64,000 nt of DNA from Aselliscus stoliczkanus. Taxonomy: Eukaryota; Chordata; Mammalia; Chiroptera; Hipposideridae. The notes below the pieces were generated by a model, which was given only the letters and a program-made list of their open reading frames with translations, did not search any database and was not told the origin of the DNA. Within the stretch, counting starts at the first letter, position 1; each line of letters opens with the position of its first letter. The stretch lies in NCBI GenBank assembly GCA_033961575.1, contig CM066738.1, positions 70,851,478 through 70,915,477 of the forward strand, in the 5' to 3' direction. Shown here in pieces: positions 46,495 to 57,383 of this stretch. A program made the translations under genes and the position numbers.

Positions 46495-47405
46495 TAACTT
46501 TTTATTTTTAAATAATTACAGAATCACACGAAATTGCCAAGGTAGTACAGCCAGGTCTCATGTACGCTTCACTCAGTTTCTCCCAATAGTTACATTTTAC
46601 TAACTATATTTACTCAAAGCCAGGATATTGACATTATCATTTTCTGTACCATTTGGCCATATGTATTTGTGGAAATACCACCACAATTAAGACACAGAAC
46701 TATCATCGTAAAGTTGTCTTCTGTGCTACCCTTTATAGTCACACTCTGTCCTCACCAACCCTAAAACCCTGGCAACCATTAATTTATTCTACATCTCTAT
46801 AATTTTGTCATTTTCAGAATGTTATAGAAATGAAATTATATAATATGTGGCCTCTTAAGATTGATGTTTTTCACTGAGCATAATACCCTTGAAATCCATC
46901 CAAGTTGTTGTGTATATTAATAAATAGTCCATTCCTTTTTATTGCTTAGTAGTATTCCCTAATAAGGATATATCCCACTGCTTGCTTAATTAGTCACTTA
47001 TTGCAGGACATTTTGGTTGTTTATATTAGAGCTATTACAAATAAAACTGCCATGAACCTTTATGCAAAGGTTTATGTGTGAATGTAAGTTTTCATTTCTC
47101 TGGAAAAAATGCAGGAGTGTGACTGCTGGATTGTATGTTAAATATATGCTGAGTTTTTTAAGAAACTGCCAAACTATTTTCCAGAGTGGCTATACCATGT
47201 TACATTCCCACCAACACGAAAAATTCAGTTTCTCTGAATCCTCATCAGCATTTGGTATTGCCACTATGTTTTAAATTTTAGCTGTTATAATAGGTGTGCT
47301 ATAAATATCTCATTGTGGTCTTAATTTGCATTTTCCTAATGGCTAATAATTTGAACATCTTTTCATGCACTTATTTGCCATCTGTATAGCCTCTTCAGTG
47401 AAGGG
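46495..47405 (-). mobile_element. Very old antisense L1 3' end
   Basis: Complement of diverged L1 3'UTR and ORF2 C-terminus: CATCCAAGTTGTTGTGTATA, TTTTGGTTGTTTATATTAGA, CATTCCCACCAACACGAAAA, TCTCATTGTGGTCTTAATTT. No open frame. Confidence 0.7.
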
Positions 47406-49154
47406 AAGGTTTCAATGTCACCTTGGAAGAAGATCATGCAGGATGGGAGATACCATTGTTGCCATTTTTAGAAAATAGTTTACAAATAAATTTGTTTATT
47501 TATTTATAAATTATATACATGTACCTCTATTACTAGTAACATCTAATAATAGGCTACTTTGAAAGGTGGAACTTGAGCTAGGCAGGATTTGGATAGGCAT
47601 ATAGCAAGGAAAGTCATTTTGAGTATATACTGTTGTATGCACTCTGCCCTTGAGAAATTTTTAGAGTGCAGCATTTTTATTTAATCAAAAATATATAACA
47701 CAAACAAAGCAAGCACAATACCAAGCAACAAAAAAGCAACACAGTCTCTTCATCATTGGCCTGTCTTCATTTCAAAACAGTAATAGTATAATCAAATCAG
47801 CCAAAATAATTTAAAATTACTCCTTGAATTATTTTTAAATAATTGCAATTATTGTTAACAATAAACTTTATTTTGCATTGAGATGTTACTAGTAATAGAG
47901 GTACATGTAAATAATTTATAAATAAATAAATATAAATAAATCAACAGTCAAAAAGTTTTAAAGGCCACTGGGCTAAAGCATTGGAAGCACTGTTCTCTTC
48001 ATCTCTCTCACCCTGCCCTACCTCCCATTAGACTGCCTGTGTGAAGAGCAGGCTGCTGGTTGAACTCCTACCCAGAGCTCCTACCCAGCTCTGAGCTCCT
48101 ACCCGGATCTCTGTTCTCTCTCCTCCTGAGATCCAGACATTTGGAGCAAGTCTGGTCTTGGGTACCAACTGAATGAGTTGAGCCTGTTTTTCTTTGCCTC
48201 AATTCTGGATAGATTTTCTGATTCTGCATTTTACATTCTAGTCCCTCCTCAACATCCAAAGTTGGGAGCAGAGCCAAAAATCTTCCAGGCTAAATATGCT
48301 CTATCACTTGGAGCTTGATGCCAACCTGGCTATTCTCTACCTGATACTTAGGCTGCCTGTGTGACTGGGAAAGAACTAAGAACAGGGCAGAGAAGGCCAA
48401 TACCTACCATTCTAATGAGCATTTATAATAATTTGCTCTGAGGATAAAATTCTTAAAATCCAAAGTTAAGAATAAACTTTATTTATATGTATTTTTTAAA
48501 TAATAATGTAGTACTTAACAGAAATACCAAGAACCTCTATCAATGACCAAGAGCTTTCCCAATAGAAAAATACATTTACAGTGCTACTTTTTGAGTCTCA
48601 TACTTTTGTTGGTCTGCGTGCCTTCAAATCAGGGACCATACATACCTCATGAATCTGATTTCTCAGGCCTAGCATTGAAAATAATGATTAGCATTATTTT
48701 TAAATACATATTGCTATTACTGTTTAAATATTTTCTATTTAATTGATATTGCTAAGGTTATTGCCAGGCTATTGCTAAGCACATTGCAAATCTTATTCTG
48801 TTTTCCTTGTAATAATCTTTATCCCTCTTTATGAATGAAACCCAATAATTTACCAAAGAACTATCTAGTACATGGTTGAACTGGGGACTTTCTCATTTTG
48901 AAACCCTACCTCCTAATAACTATACTATAATGCCAACGAGGAAAGAATTAGAGGGGTAGGAAGAGAGATATACAAGCTTGCCACTGCCTTCCACGCCAGA
49001 AGCGCATGTTGCTGCTTAGAAAAAGTGACATCCAACCATGTTTCCAGCTAGTTACATCTCCTCTGGCATTAAAGACACTGGTCATGACACCCTCAGACAT
49101 AAGAAATCTCTTTCTAACATATGTCACAGAAAAAGTTGTAGTGACATAGGTATA
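47406..49154. other. No gene recognised; unique DNA holding one inverted repeat
   Basis: Apart from the inverted repeat at 47495-47930, no mobile element, RNA or coding signal was recognised. Short frames (such as 48068-48277, minus) lack motifs. Confidence 0.45.
47495..47930. repeat. Near-perfect 50-bp inverted repeat with 336-bp spacer
   Basis: The left arm 47495-47544 and the reverse complement of 47881-47930 agree at 49 of 50 positions (ending TACTAGTAACATCT on the left). The spacer has a smaller inverted pair TGCACTCT/AGAGTGCA. It could be a MITE-like DNA transposon or a fold-back duplication. No transposon family was recognised, and the flanks share only a weak AAATAAAT repeat. Confidence 0.8.
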
Positions 49155-49364
49155 GGAGGTAAGACAATTAAGTTCGTGAACTCATCCTAGAATAAGTACT
49201 ACACACCTCATTGCTGAATATCACTATAATCACTTTCAAAGTACTCCTCTTGGGAAGTTAGTCCACCCTTCAAAGCAATTTTGGAACTCTTTCTGGAATG
49301 GCCATAAGAGCTGTCATTGTGTTACCCCTGATGTCCTGAATGCAATCAAAATGTCTTCCTTTCA

Positions 49365-51185
49365 GGGCCTGCCGAGTGGCTCAGTTGGTTAAGAGCTTGC
49401 TTAAGAGTGCGAGCTGAATCCTGGTGCAGTTTAACTGCATCGGCTACACGCGCAGCTGGAACGAGAAGCAGTGCCGCCAGAACATGTGGACCAAGAAGGG
49501 CTACGACCTGGCCTTCCGCTTCTGCTCCTGCCGCTGTGGACAGGGCCACTTGAAGAAGGACACAGACTGGTACCAGGTGAAGCGGATGCAGGATGAGAAG
49601 AACATGGGAGGCCCCCTGGCGAGGCGGGGGAGGAGGCAAAAAAGTGCAGGCCCCTTCCCCCCCCCGCCCCCCGCCCCCCGCAACAAGCCCCAGAAAGGCC
49701 TGAACCACGACCTCCCCCGCCGGCACTCCATGGACCGGCAGAACTCCCAGGAGAAGGCCACCAGCGCGGAGGCCTATGCCGTGCGCTCCCCCTGCGGCTC
49801 CCCCGGCCAGTCCCCACCGACTGGCTACTCCATCCTCTCCCCTGCCCACTTCAGCGACCCCCGCTCCTCCAGATACCTTGGGGAGTTCTTAAAGAACGCC
49901 ATCCATCTTGAGCCTCACAAAAAGGCCATGGCGGGGGGGCCATGTGTTCCGAAACGCCCGCTTTGATTACAGCCCCGCTGGGTTATCAGTTCACAGAGGC
50001 GGCCACTTTGATACGCCGGTACAGTTCCTGCGGCGGCTGGACCTCTCCGAGCTCCTCACCCACATCCCCAGGCATAAATTGAACACTTTCCACGTGCGGA
50101 TGGAAGACGATGCCCAAATGGGCCAGGGCGAGGATCTGCGCAAGTTCATTCTTGCGGCCCTCAGTGCCGGCCACAGAAATGTTGTAAACTGTGCCCTGTG
50201 CCACCGGGCACTCCCGGTGTTCAAACAGTTCCCACTGGTGGATGGAACTCTGTTCCTAAGCCCATCAAGACATGATGAGATCGAGTATGATGTTCCTTGT
50301 CACCTTCAAGGTACAGGTGTTAATTCACCCTGCCGGCCTTCTGTTTGTTAAAAGCTGCACAGCAAACAAACGGGACGTCTCTGTTCAGCCTTAATTTTAA
50401 CTGACGGTGCTTTTTTCTTCTAGTCAGGTGCTAGGTAACATTTGAATACTGCAGCTTTGTCCAGGGAGGTGGTGGAGGTGGCAGTGGTTTGTCTTACTCT
50501 GATGGCACTGTGCCAATAGGACAGTTGTCCTGGTGGGTAATACTGTTTTTGTTGTACTGTAATTTGAAGAGAGAATTCCTGGTGTAGAGTTTCTCATAAT
50601 TGGGAGGAAATTTAGAGAAGGAATTGCATAAAATGTCACTCACTGTCAAATAGTTGCCTTTGAAACCTGTGTTAATGTGCCTGGCAAGCTGTGTATTCTC
50701 TTTGATTCTTGGAAACATACAGAGCGAGGGAAAGTAGGGGTCACAGAGGACCAGGTGTTTTTAGATTAGTTGGATTAATCTTGACATTTATGAAAGATGA
50801 GACTTTCATGATAGCAGCAAAAGGAAAATGGAGGGTTATTGAAAGCTCAGACATTGCCCTGGGGGTGAGGGCTGGGAGCTTATTAGTGCCGTGGATGACA
50901 TACAAGGACTTGGTGACATTTCAGCCATAAGTTGAATGACAGAGGATTGGTCAGTATAAGTGAGAAATGTGTCAACTCATGTAAAACTATTGAATTTTTA
51001 TAAGAATGGAATATATGTCGTATAATAAATATATTTATAACTTTAAAAAAAAAAAAAGAGTGCGAGCTGAGCTCTGAACAATGGCAGTTCGATGCCAGCC
51101 CGAGCTGAGTTGCCGTTGAGCTGCCAACAGGTGGTAGGATGGCTCAGCTAAAAAAATATAAAATAAAAAATTGTTCTACATTTTA
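49365..51185 (+). mobile_element. VES-like tRNA-derived SINE, split by the HECA retrocopy
   Basis: The left piece (49365-49417) has GGGCCTGCCGAGTGGCTCAG; the right piece (51056-51185) has AATGGCAGTTCGATGCCAGC, CTGAGTTGCCGTTGAGCTGC and an A-rich tail. The head differs from the Rhin-1-like SINEs in this window and resembles vespertilionid-type (VES) SINEs from memory. The duplication GTCTTCCTTTCA brackets this SINE together with the next one. Confidence 0.72.
49418..51055 (+). pseudogene. HECA: HECA (headcase homolog) retrocopy, 5'-truncated and frameshifted
   Basis: The 15-bp duplication AAGAGTGCGAGCTGA (49403-49417 and 51056-51070), AATAAA at 51024 and an A-tail at 51045-51055 prove retroposition by L1 machinery. 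Translation gives HECA text: FNCIGYTRSWNEKQCRQNMW, RRHSMDRQNSQEKA, then in another frame FDTPVQFLRRLDLSELLTHI and DEIEYDVPCHLQ. HECA is the human homolog of Drosophila headcase, a growth and cell-cycle regulator. Lesions are an extra base in the G-run near 49935, local frame changes in the GC-rich stretch 49610-49680, and loss of the N-terminus. Homology stops at 50310/50311, where AAG|GTACAG looks like a splice donor; the rest appears intronic. No function is expected. Confidence 0.92.
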
Positions 51186-51186
51186 G

Positions 51187-51297
51187 AGCCGGTCGAATGG
51201 CGCGGTGGTTAAGCGCTGGCTTGGGAAGCCAGCGGCCCCGGGTTCGGTCCCACATGTGAGCGCCAGTGACACTGCCCTCAAAAAAAAAAAAAAAAAA
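51187..51297 (+). mobile_element. Short-form tRNA-derived SINE
   Basis: GAGCCGGTCGAATGGCGCGG to CGCCAGTGACACTGCCCTC followed by an 18-base A tail. It lies directly after the VES-like SINE, and both share one outer target duplication. It therefore either inserted into that SINE's tail or was carried as a dimer. Confidence 0.9.
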
Positions 51298-51646
51298 GTC
51301 TTCCTTTCAATATTTCCTTTATCTTCAGGTAAAGAAAGAAGTCATTCAGGGCCAGATCAGGTGAGTAGGGAGGGTGTTCCAATACACTAATTTGTTTACT
51401 GGCTAAAAACTCCCTCACAGGCAGTGCCCTGTGAGCTGGTGCATTGTCATGATGCAAGAGTCATGAATTGTTGGAGAAAAGCTCAGGTCATCTAGCTTTT
51501 TCACGCATCCTTTTCAGCACTTCCAAATAGTAAACTTGGTTAACTGTTTGTCCTGTTGGTACAAAGTCATAATGAATAATCCCTGTGATATCAAAAAAGG
51601 TTAGCAACATCGTTGCAACAAGTTTGAAGACTTAATTGTCATGAAG

Positions 51647-51651
51647 TAAAA

Positions 51652-51701
<50 letters not shown>

Positions 51702-51735
51702 AGGAAAGAAAGAAAGAAAGAGAAAGAAAGAACTT
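51647..51735. repeat. (AAGA)n microsatellite
   Basis: About 20 AAAG units with few interruptions, directly abutting the mariner end. Confidence 0.95.
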
Positions 51736-52589
51736 TATAAAGGTGGCTAAGGATACTTTTCTTTGTTGAGTCTAGTTATTACTGCTGGCCTGTAAAATGA
51801 AGCTGTTTGTAAATTCATATCTCTTAATTTGGCACAAGGTAGCAATTTAAAGGAAAAAGCTATGGATGGAAAAAAATCATTGCTTACAACAGAACTCAGA
51901 ACCAGAGTGATGCAATTTTGATTGCATGTCTCCTCAAGTTGGAGAATTCATTAGCACCTGTATAGTACTTAGGTAATTTCAGACAAAGCCAGTTGCAATA
52001 TTTAACCACAAGTTCATTCTTCTTTGTAGTTCTATAACTTCATTTTAGAAGTTTAAGTACACCAATTACTTCAACATTAAATACAGGTATAAAATACTCA
52101 TTTCAAGTTCTTTCTCTTTTAAGTCTTGATCTATCTTAAATTTTTCTAAGTAATAAATTCTTAAAGGTTTATTCTACTATTTAAGTTAATTTTAGCTGTG
52201 AGTATTAGAAACAATACCATATTATTTTTTCTATTAAATTCTAAATAAATTTTAATTTATAGTGGTCTTTTAATGGTAGATCATTCTTAAGGTAACTGAC
52301 CAGCTCCTAACTGTTCTCACTTTAGTGGAAACTGTCTCTGGTCAACAAGGATGGGCCCCATCAGCCTGTTATGTACTAAATAACCTGACCCTGGCCAAAG
52401 CTGAGTTATTGGGGTAGATATGTAATCTAACTTCCTGGGGATTTGGAACTAAAACTCAATTAGAATCAGCTAAGGCTGTGTACTTAAGCTGAATTGCTAC
52501 AGAGAGGACTTTTTCTCCCCTATAAACACTAATAAGCAAAACTAATGAAGGTAAAAATTTATTATCTTACCTACAAATACCAGCGCTAT
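51736..52589. other. No gene recognised; AT-rich unique DNA
   Basis: No open frame, repeat family or RNA signal was recognised. Confidence 0.5.
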
Positions 52590-52988
52590 GGGCTGAATTA
52601 TGTCCACTCCAAAATTCATATGTTGAAACCCTAACTCCCAGAACCTCAGAATGTAATTGTATTTAACGATAAGGTCTTTAAAGGAGTAATTAAAATGATG
52701 TCATTAGGGCGGGTCCTAATCCAATATGACTGGTGTCCTTATAAGATCAAAAAATTTGGATACAGATATTAATACATACAGAGGGAAGGCACAGGGTGAA
52801 GACAGCCATCTACAAGCCAAGGAGAAAGGTTTGGAACAGATTCTTCTCTCATGGCTCTCAGAAGAAACCAACCCTGGTAATACCTTGATTTCAGGCTTCT
52901 AGCCTACAGATTGTGAGAAGATAAATGGCTGTTTTTTAAGCCACTTAATCTATGGCACTTTGTTACAGCAGCCCTAGCAAACTAATAC
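52590..52988 (+). repeat. MLT1-type MaLR LTR
   Basis: The order is typical of MLT1: GGGCTGAATTATGTCCACTC, AAATTCATATGTTGAAACCC, GGGTCCTAATCCAATATGAC, TGGTGTCCTTATAAGA, GCCATCTACAAGCCAAGGAG, TTTTTAAGCCACTTAATCTA and the end GCAGCCCTAGCAAACTAATA. It is a solitary LTR of an ancient ERVL-MaLR element with no internal genes seen. Confidence 0.88.
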
Positions 52989-53270
52989 AATCAGAAAAAA
53001 CATGTGTCCTTGTTTGAGTTCCTTATGATAGAATATAAGAGCCTGAGGGCATAACTATCAGAAACTACAGAAACAAAGGAGATGGTGAAACTACTCTATG
53101 ACACCAGAAAAATCTGTTTCCCTCCTGAGGAGAAAAGGGGAAAGAATTCAGCAGCAAAGTTTGAAGTAGAAGGACTTCTATGGGTGAAGGACCAAATGAA
53201 ATTTCTCAGGAGTCGCTGAAGTTACCTCCAGCAGTCAGTGCTGATTATATTGCTGTTATATAAACCCCAA
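52989..53270. other. Short interval, nothing recognised
   Basis: Between the MLT1 LTR and the next L1 leader. No repeat or coding signal. Confidence 0.4.
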
Positions 53271-54889
53271 AACCTTCAACAGAGGAGATCCAAGATGGTG
53301 GAGAAGATAAACACTGTGCCTGCTTCCTTCCATGAACACATTAAAATTTCAACTAAATTATAAAACAATCAACCTGGAGTATCCTCTGAAGTCTGGCTGC
53401 ACTGAAGTTTTATAACTAAGGATATAAAGAAGCCACGTTGAGACTGATAGGAGGGGTGGAGACACAAAATGGACTGGCCCCAAACCTCTATGTGGTGGTT
53501 GAGAACCAGGAGGGCTATCTCAGCCACGGAGAGTGTCCGTAGAGGAGCAAGAGACAATAGCCACACATCGGCCTCCCCAGCCCAGAGTATAGATACCAGG
53601 AAGAAGAGCCCCCACAGAATCTGGCTGTGAAAAACAGTGGGGATTCCAACCATCCGGGTGGGGCAGAAGGCTGCAGGAAACCCAGATATCCCCATAAATG
53701 ACCCATGCAGACTCACCTACAGGCACTCACCTTGGGCTCTGGCAGAGGGACAGTTACTTGGGAGGTATTGGAGCGAGGGTTAGAGGAAAGTGGCCATTTT
53801 CCCTGTATAGGGTAGGTACCCAGCAGGTACCATCTTTCCTGTGTTAAGCCTGCCTCCTCCAGTCAATACTGAATGTGGTCTGATTGCCTGGTGAGCTCCG
53901 CTGCTGTACCCTGCTGATCCCTTAAGACACTGCCCTACCCAGCTCACCCAACACCAGAGGCACTTTCTCCAAGAGCAGCCAGCCCTGCCCTCACTGCATT
54001 CTCTCTTGAAAAATTATTGGAGTCCACAGGACCCAGGCAGGTGGCAGCTGGCTTCGATGTGCTTTGACACTTACTAAGTAGCTCCAGGCTCAGAACTGGC
54101 ACCAGACAAGTCTATATTAACTCAACTCTTCCCACTCTAGTTGACTCCCTGAGACCATGCCTCACCCAACTTGCATCCAAATGAGGCTTTATCAGGGGCT
54201 GAACCTTAAGGGAGCCACAGCTGGCAGCAGGCCTCAGGATGCCCTGGCTTGTTATGGAGCTACCCCAGGCCTGATACTGGTGGCAACCATCCTCAGTTTG
54301 CAGCGTGGCCTCTCCCATGTACCTCCAGGGTTATCACAGGCAGTGAACAACCACAGAACACTTTGTAGCCCCTACCAGGTAGTCCCCAGCTGGTCACGGG
54401 CAGTGGGTGACCTGGGCCTGCACTGGAGCCCCTTGCAAGAGGCCTCAGAACCAACATACTTGGAGACTGGCTTCAGACCACAGCAAAGAACCACCCAGTT
54501 GGCTCCACAAGTGGCACACCCAAAAGGCAGTCTCAACAGGCACCAGAATCTCAGTGTGGTAAGCCCCCCTGCACAGCATCCCATAAGCAGTGGACATAGC
54601 CAAACCCCATAGCCAATCAGTCTGCAGGTCAATCCCACCCACTAACATGCCAAGCAATCAAGACTCAATTATAATAGAAGGAAACACAACACATACAAGG
54701 GACAGCCCTGGAGCACCAAGCACAGGAGACCAGGGAAACTGAGCCACTGGGCCCCACAGGGCACCTACTACATAAGGCCACCCAGCCAAGACTGGGAGAC
54801 ATGGTAGATCTACCTAATACACAGAAACAAACAGAGAGAGGGCAGAAATGAAACAAACAAACAAAAAAACACAAAGAAATACATCCAAA

Positions 54890-55893
54890 ATGAAAGGACA
54901 GGAGAAAACTCCAGAAATAGAACTAAATAATATGGAGTCAAGCAACCTACCAGATACAGAGTTCAAAACAATGGTTATAAGGATACTCAAGGAAATTCTG
55001 CCAAAAATCAAAGTTGTTTCTCAGCTCCAGGGTGACCTCTGCTCTGTGTTTGCTCTCACAAATGGGGTTTATCTTCACAAACAGGTATTCTAAATTTATT
55101 ATGAAGAACCTAATTAAGTGCCTGATCTGTTTTTAAAAAGGGTGGTGGCGGGGGGGGGGGGGTGCTCCAGGAACTTAGTGAGAACATCAACAAAAAGACA
55201 GCAAGCATAAAACAGGACATAAAACCATAAGAAAGAACCAATCCAGAAGTGAAGAATACAATAATTGAAATGAAGAATGCACTGGAAGGAATCAATGACA
55301 GACTAGATGAAGCAGAGGATCAAATCTGCAGTTTGGAAGACAAAGTAGCAGAAAATACACAATTGAAACAGCAAAAGGAAAAAAAATTAATAAATTGTCA
55401 AGAGACCTCTGGGACAATATCAAGTGTAACAGTATGGCATCATAGGGGTAACAGAAGGAGGAGTGTGAAAGCAAGGGATTGAGAACATATTTGAAGAAAT
55501 AATGACTGAACAACTTTATAGGAAATAGACATACAGTCTAGACATACAGAAAGCACAGAGAGTCCCAAACAGGATGAACCCAAACAGGCCCACACCTAGA
55601 CACATTATAATTAAAATGGCAAAGGTTAAAGACAAAGATAGAATCCGAAAAGCAGCAAGAAAAAGGTAACTAGTAACTTTATAAGGGAGCTCTCATAAGA
55701 CTCAACAAAAACTTTGCAGGCCAGAAGGGATTAGCACAAAATATTCAACATGATAAAAAGCAAAGACCTACAATTAAGATAACTCTACTCAGCAAAGCTA
55801 TCATATAGAATTGAAGGATAAAGAGCTTTCCAAAACTAAAGGAGTTCATCACCACCAAACCAGTATTATAAGGAACATTGGAGGGACTTCTTT
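54890..55893 (+). pseudogene. L1 ORF1 pseudogene with a foreign insert
   Basis: Starts ATGAAAGGACAGGAGAAAAC. A ~170-bp non-L1 segment (54995-55163) follows [12 protein letters not shown] text. The coiled-coil text then resumes (INDRLDEAEDQICSLEDKVA). The RRM and C-terminal parts are recognisable in shifting frames up to CTTCTTTAAG at 55885-55894. Many indels; non-functional. Confidence 0.78.
54995..55163. other. Unidentified insert in L1 ORF1
   Basis: Flanked by ACTCAAGGAA (54985-54994) and GCTCCAGGAA (55164-55173), a probable 10-bp target duplication. It ends in a run of 13 or more G's. No family was recognised. Confidence 0.55.
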
Positions 55894-57383
55894 AAGATGA
55901 AAAGAAAATCAAAATTATGAATAATAAAATGGCAATAGCTACATACATATCAACAATACTTTCAATGTAAATGGATTAAACGCTCCTCTCAAAAGACACA
56001 GGAGGGCTGAATGGATAAGAAGACAAAACCCTTACATATGCTGCCTACAAGAGAATCACTTCAGATGAAGACACACACAGATGGAAAGGAAAGGGATGGA
56101 AATAGATATTTTATTAAAATGGAAACAAAAACAACAAAATAAGCTGGGGTAGCAATAGTTATAGTAGAGAAAATGAACTTTAAAACAAAGGCTATAACAA
56201 GAGACAAAGAAGGACCCACATCAGGGTATTTATCTAAAGAAACCCAAACACTACTTTGAGGGGACATGTGCTTCCATAAGTTCATTGCAGTATCTTTTCT
56301 GGCTTTTGTATCAGGGTAATGCTGGCCTCATAAAAAGAATTTGAAAGCATTCCCTCGTCTCCAATTTTTTAGAAGAGTTGGTATTAATTCTTCTTTCAAT
56401 GTTTGGTGTAATTCACTTAGGTATACATCTGGCGTTTTCTTCTTTCAGTGTTTGGTAGAATTCACTAGTGAAGCCACATGGTCGAAAGCAAGAGCCTCTC
56501 CACTTCTGAGTATTTATCCAAAGAAACCCAAAAACAAAACTTAGAGAGGACGTTGCATCCATATGCTCATTGCAGCATTGTTTACAATGGCCAAGATATA
56601 GAGGCAGCCTGGGTGTCCATAAATGGATGAATGGATAAACAGGAGGTGGTACATATGTGTATATACAACAAAATGTTTCTTGGCCATGGAAGGGAATGAG
56701 TTCTTGTCATCTGTGGTGGCATGGATGGACCTGGAGGGTGTTGTGCTGAGTGGAGTGTCAGACAGAGAAAGACAGAAGCAATGTGATTTTGCTTATATGT
56801 GGAATCTAAAGAACAAAACAAACAAACAAAACAGAAACAAACTCATAGATACGGAGTACATTTTCATTGTTGCCAGATGGAAGGGTAGTTTGAGGAGTGG
56901 GTGAAAAAGAGGAAGGGATTAAGAGGTACAAATTGGTTATTACGAAGTAGTCATTGAGATGTAGAGTATAGCATAAGGAATATAGTCAATGATATTGTAA
57001 TAATTATGTACAGTGCCAGGTGGGTACTAGACTAGTCAGGGGGATCACTTAAATTATATAAATGTCTAACCCCTATGCTGTACACCTGAAATTAATATAA
57101 AATAATATTAAATGTCAACTGTAATTGGAAAATTTAAAAAAAGGAGAAAGGGAATAAGAAGACCAAATTTTCAGGTATCAAACAAATAAGTCGTGGGGAT
57201 GTAATGTACAGCACAGAGAATATAGTTGGAAATATTGTGATACCATGATATGTGTCAGATAGTTGCTGGACTTATGGTGATCACTTCTTTAGGTATATAA
57301 ATGTCAAATTACTATGGTCTACACCTGAACCTAATATAATATTGTATATTAGCTATGTTTTAATAAAACCCTTTTTCAAAAAT

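Larger units (their letters stand above)
49155..51646 (-). mobile_element. Internally deleted mariner, split by two SINEs and a retrocopy
   Basis: The mariner parts are 49155-49352 and 51310-51646. The ends share GACAATTAAGT, with TA on each side (49153-49154 and 51647-51648). Read on the minus strand, transposase text survives (FVPTGQTVNQVYYLEVLKR) plus a C-terminal part (NCFEGWTN-type text). The N-terminal half is missing at the same point as in the copy at 60805-61361. Confidence 0.85.
53271..57374 (+). mobile_element. Old ORF2-deleted L1, near full length but decayed
   Basis: 5'UTR (53271-54847, starting AACCTTCAACAGAGGAGATC), ORF1 relic (54890-55893), ORF2 start (about 55918-56210), then a direct jump at AAAGAAGGACCCA (about 56200-56215) to ORF2 C-terminal text, and a 3'UTR ending AATAAAACCC near 57374. 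The jump coincides with that at about 24830. An antisense L1 piece (about 56295-56490) lies in the distal part. It demonstrates the 5'UTR-ORF1-short ORF2-3'UTR structure of the older family. Confidence 0.78.

Noticed and set aside
49346..49849. Minus-strand frames of up to 167 codons over the HECA retrocopy
   Set aside because: Antisense shadows of GC-rich HECA coding sequence.
54157..54612. 151-codon open frame
   Set aside because: Falls in the 5'UTR of the old L1 at 53271, homologous to non-coding leader at 14285-15805. No motif.
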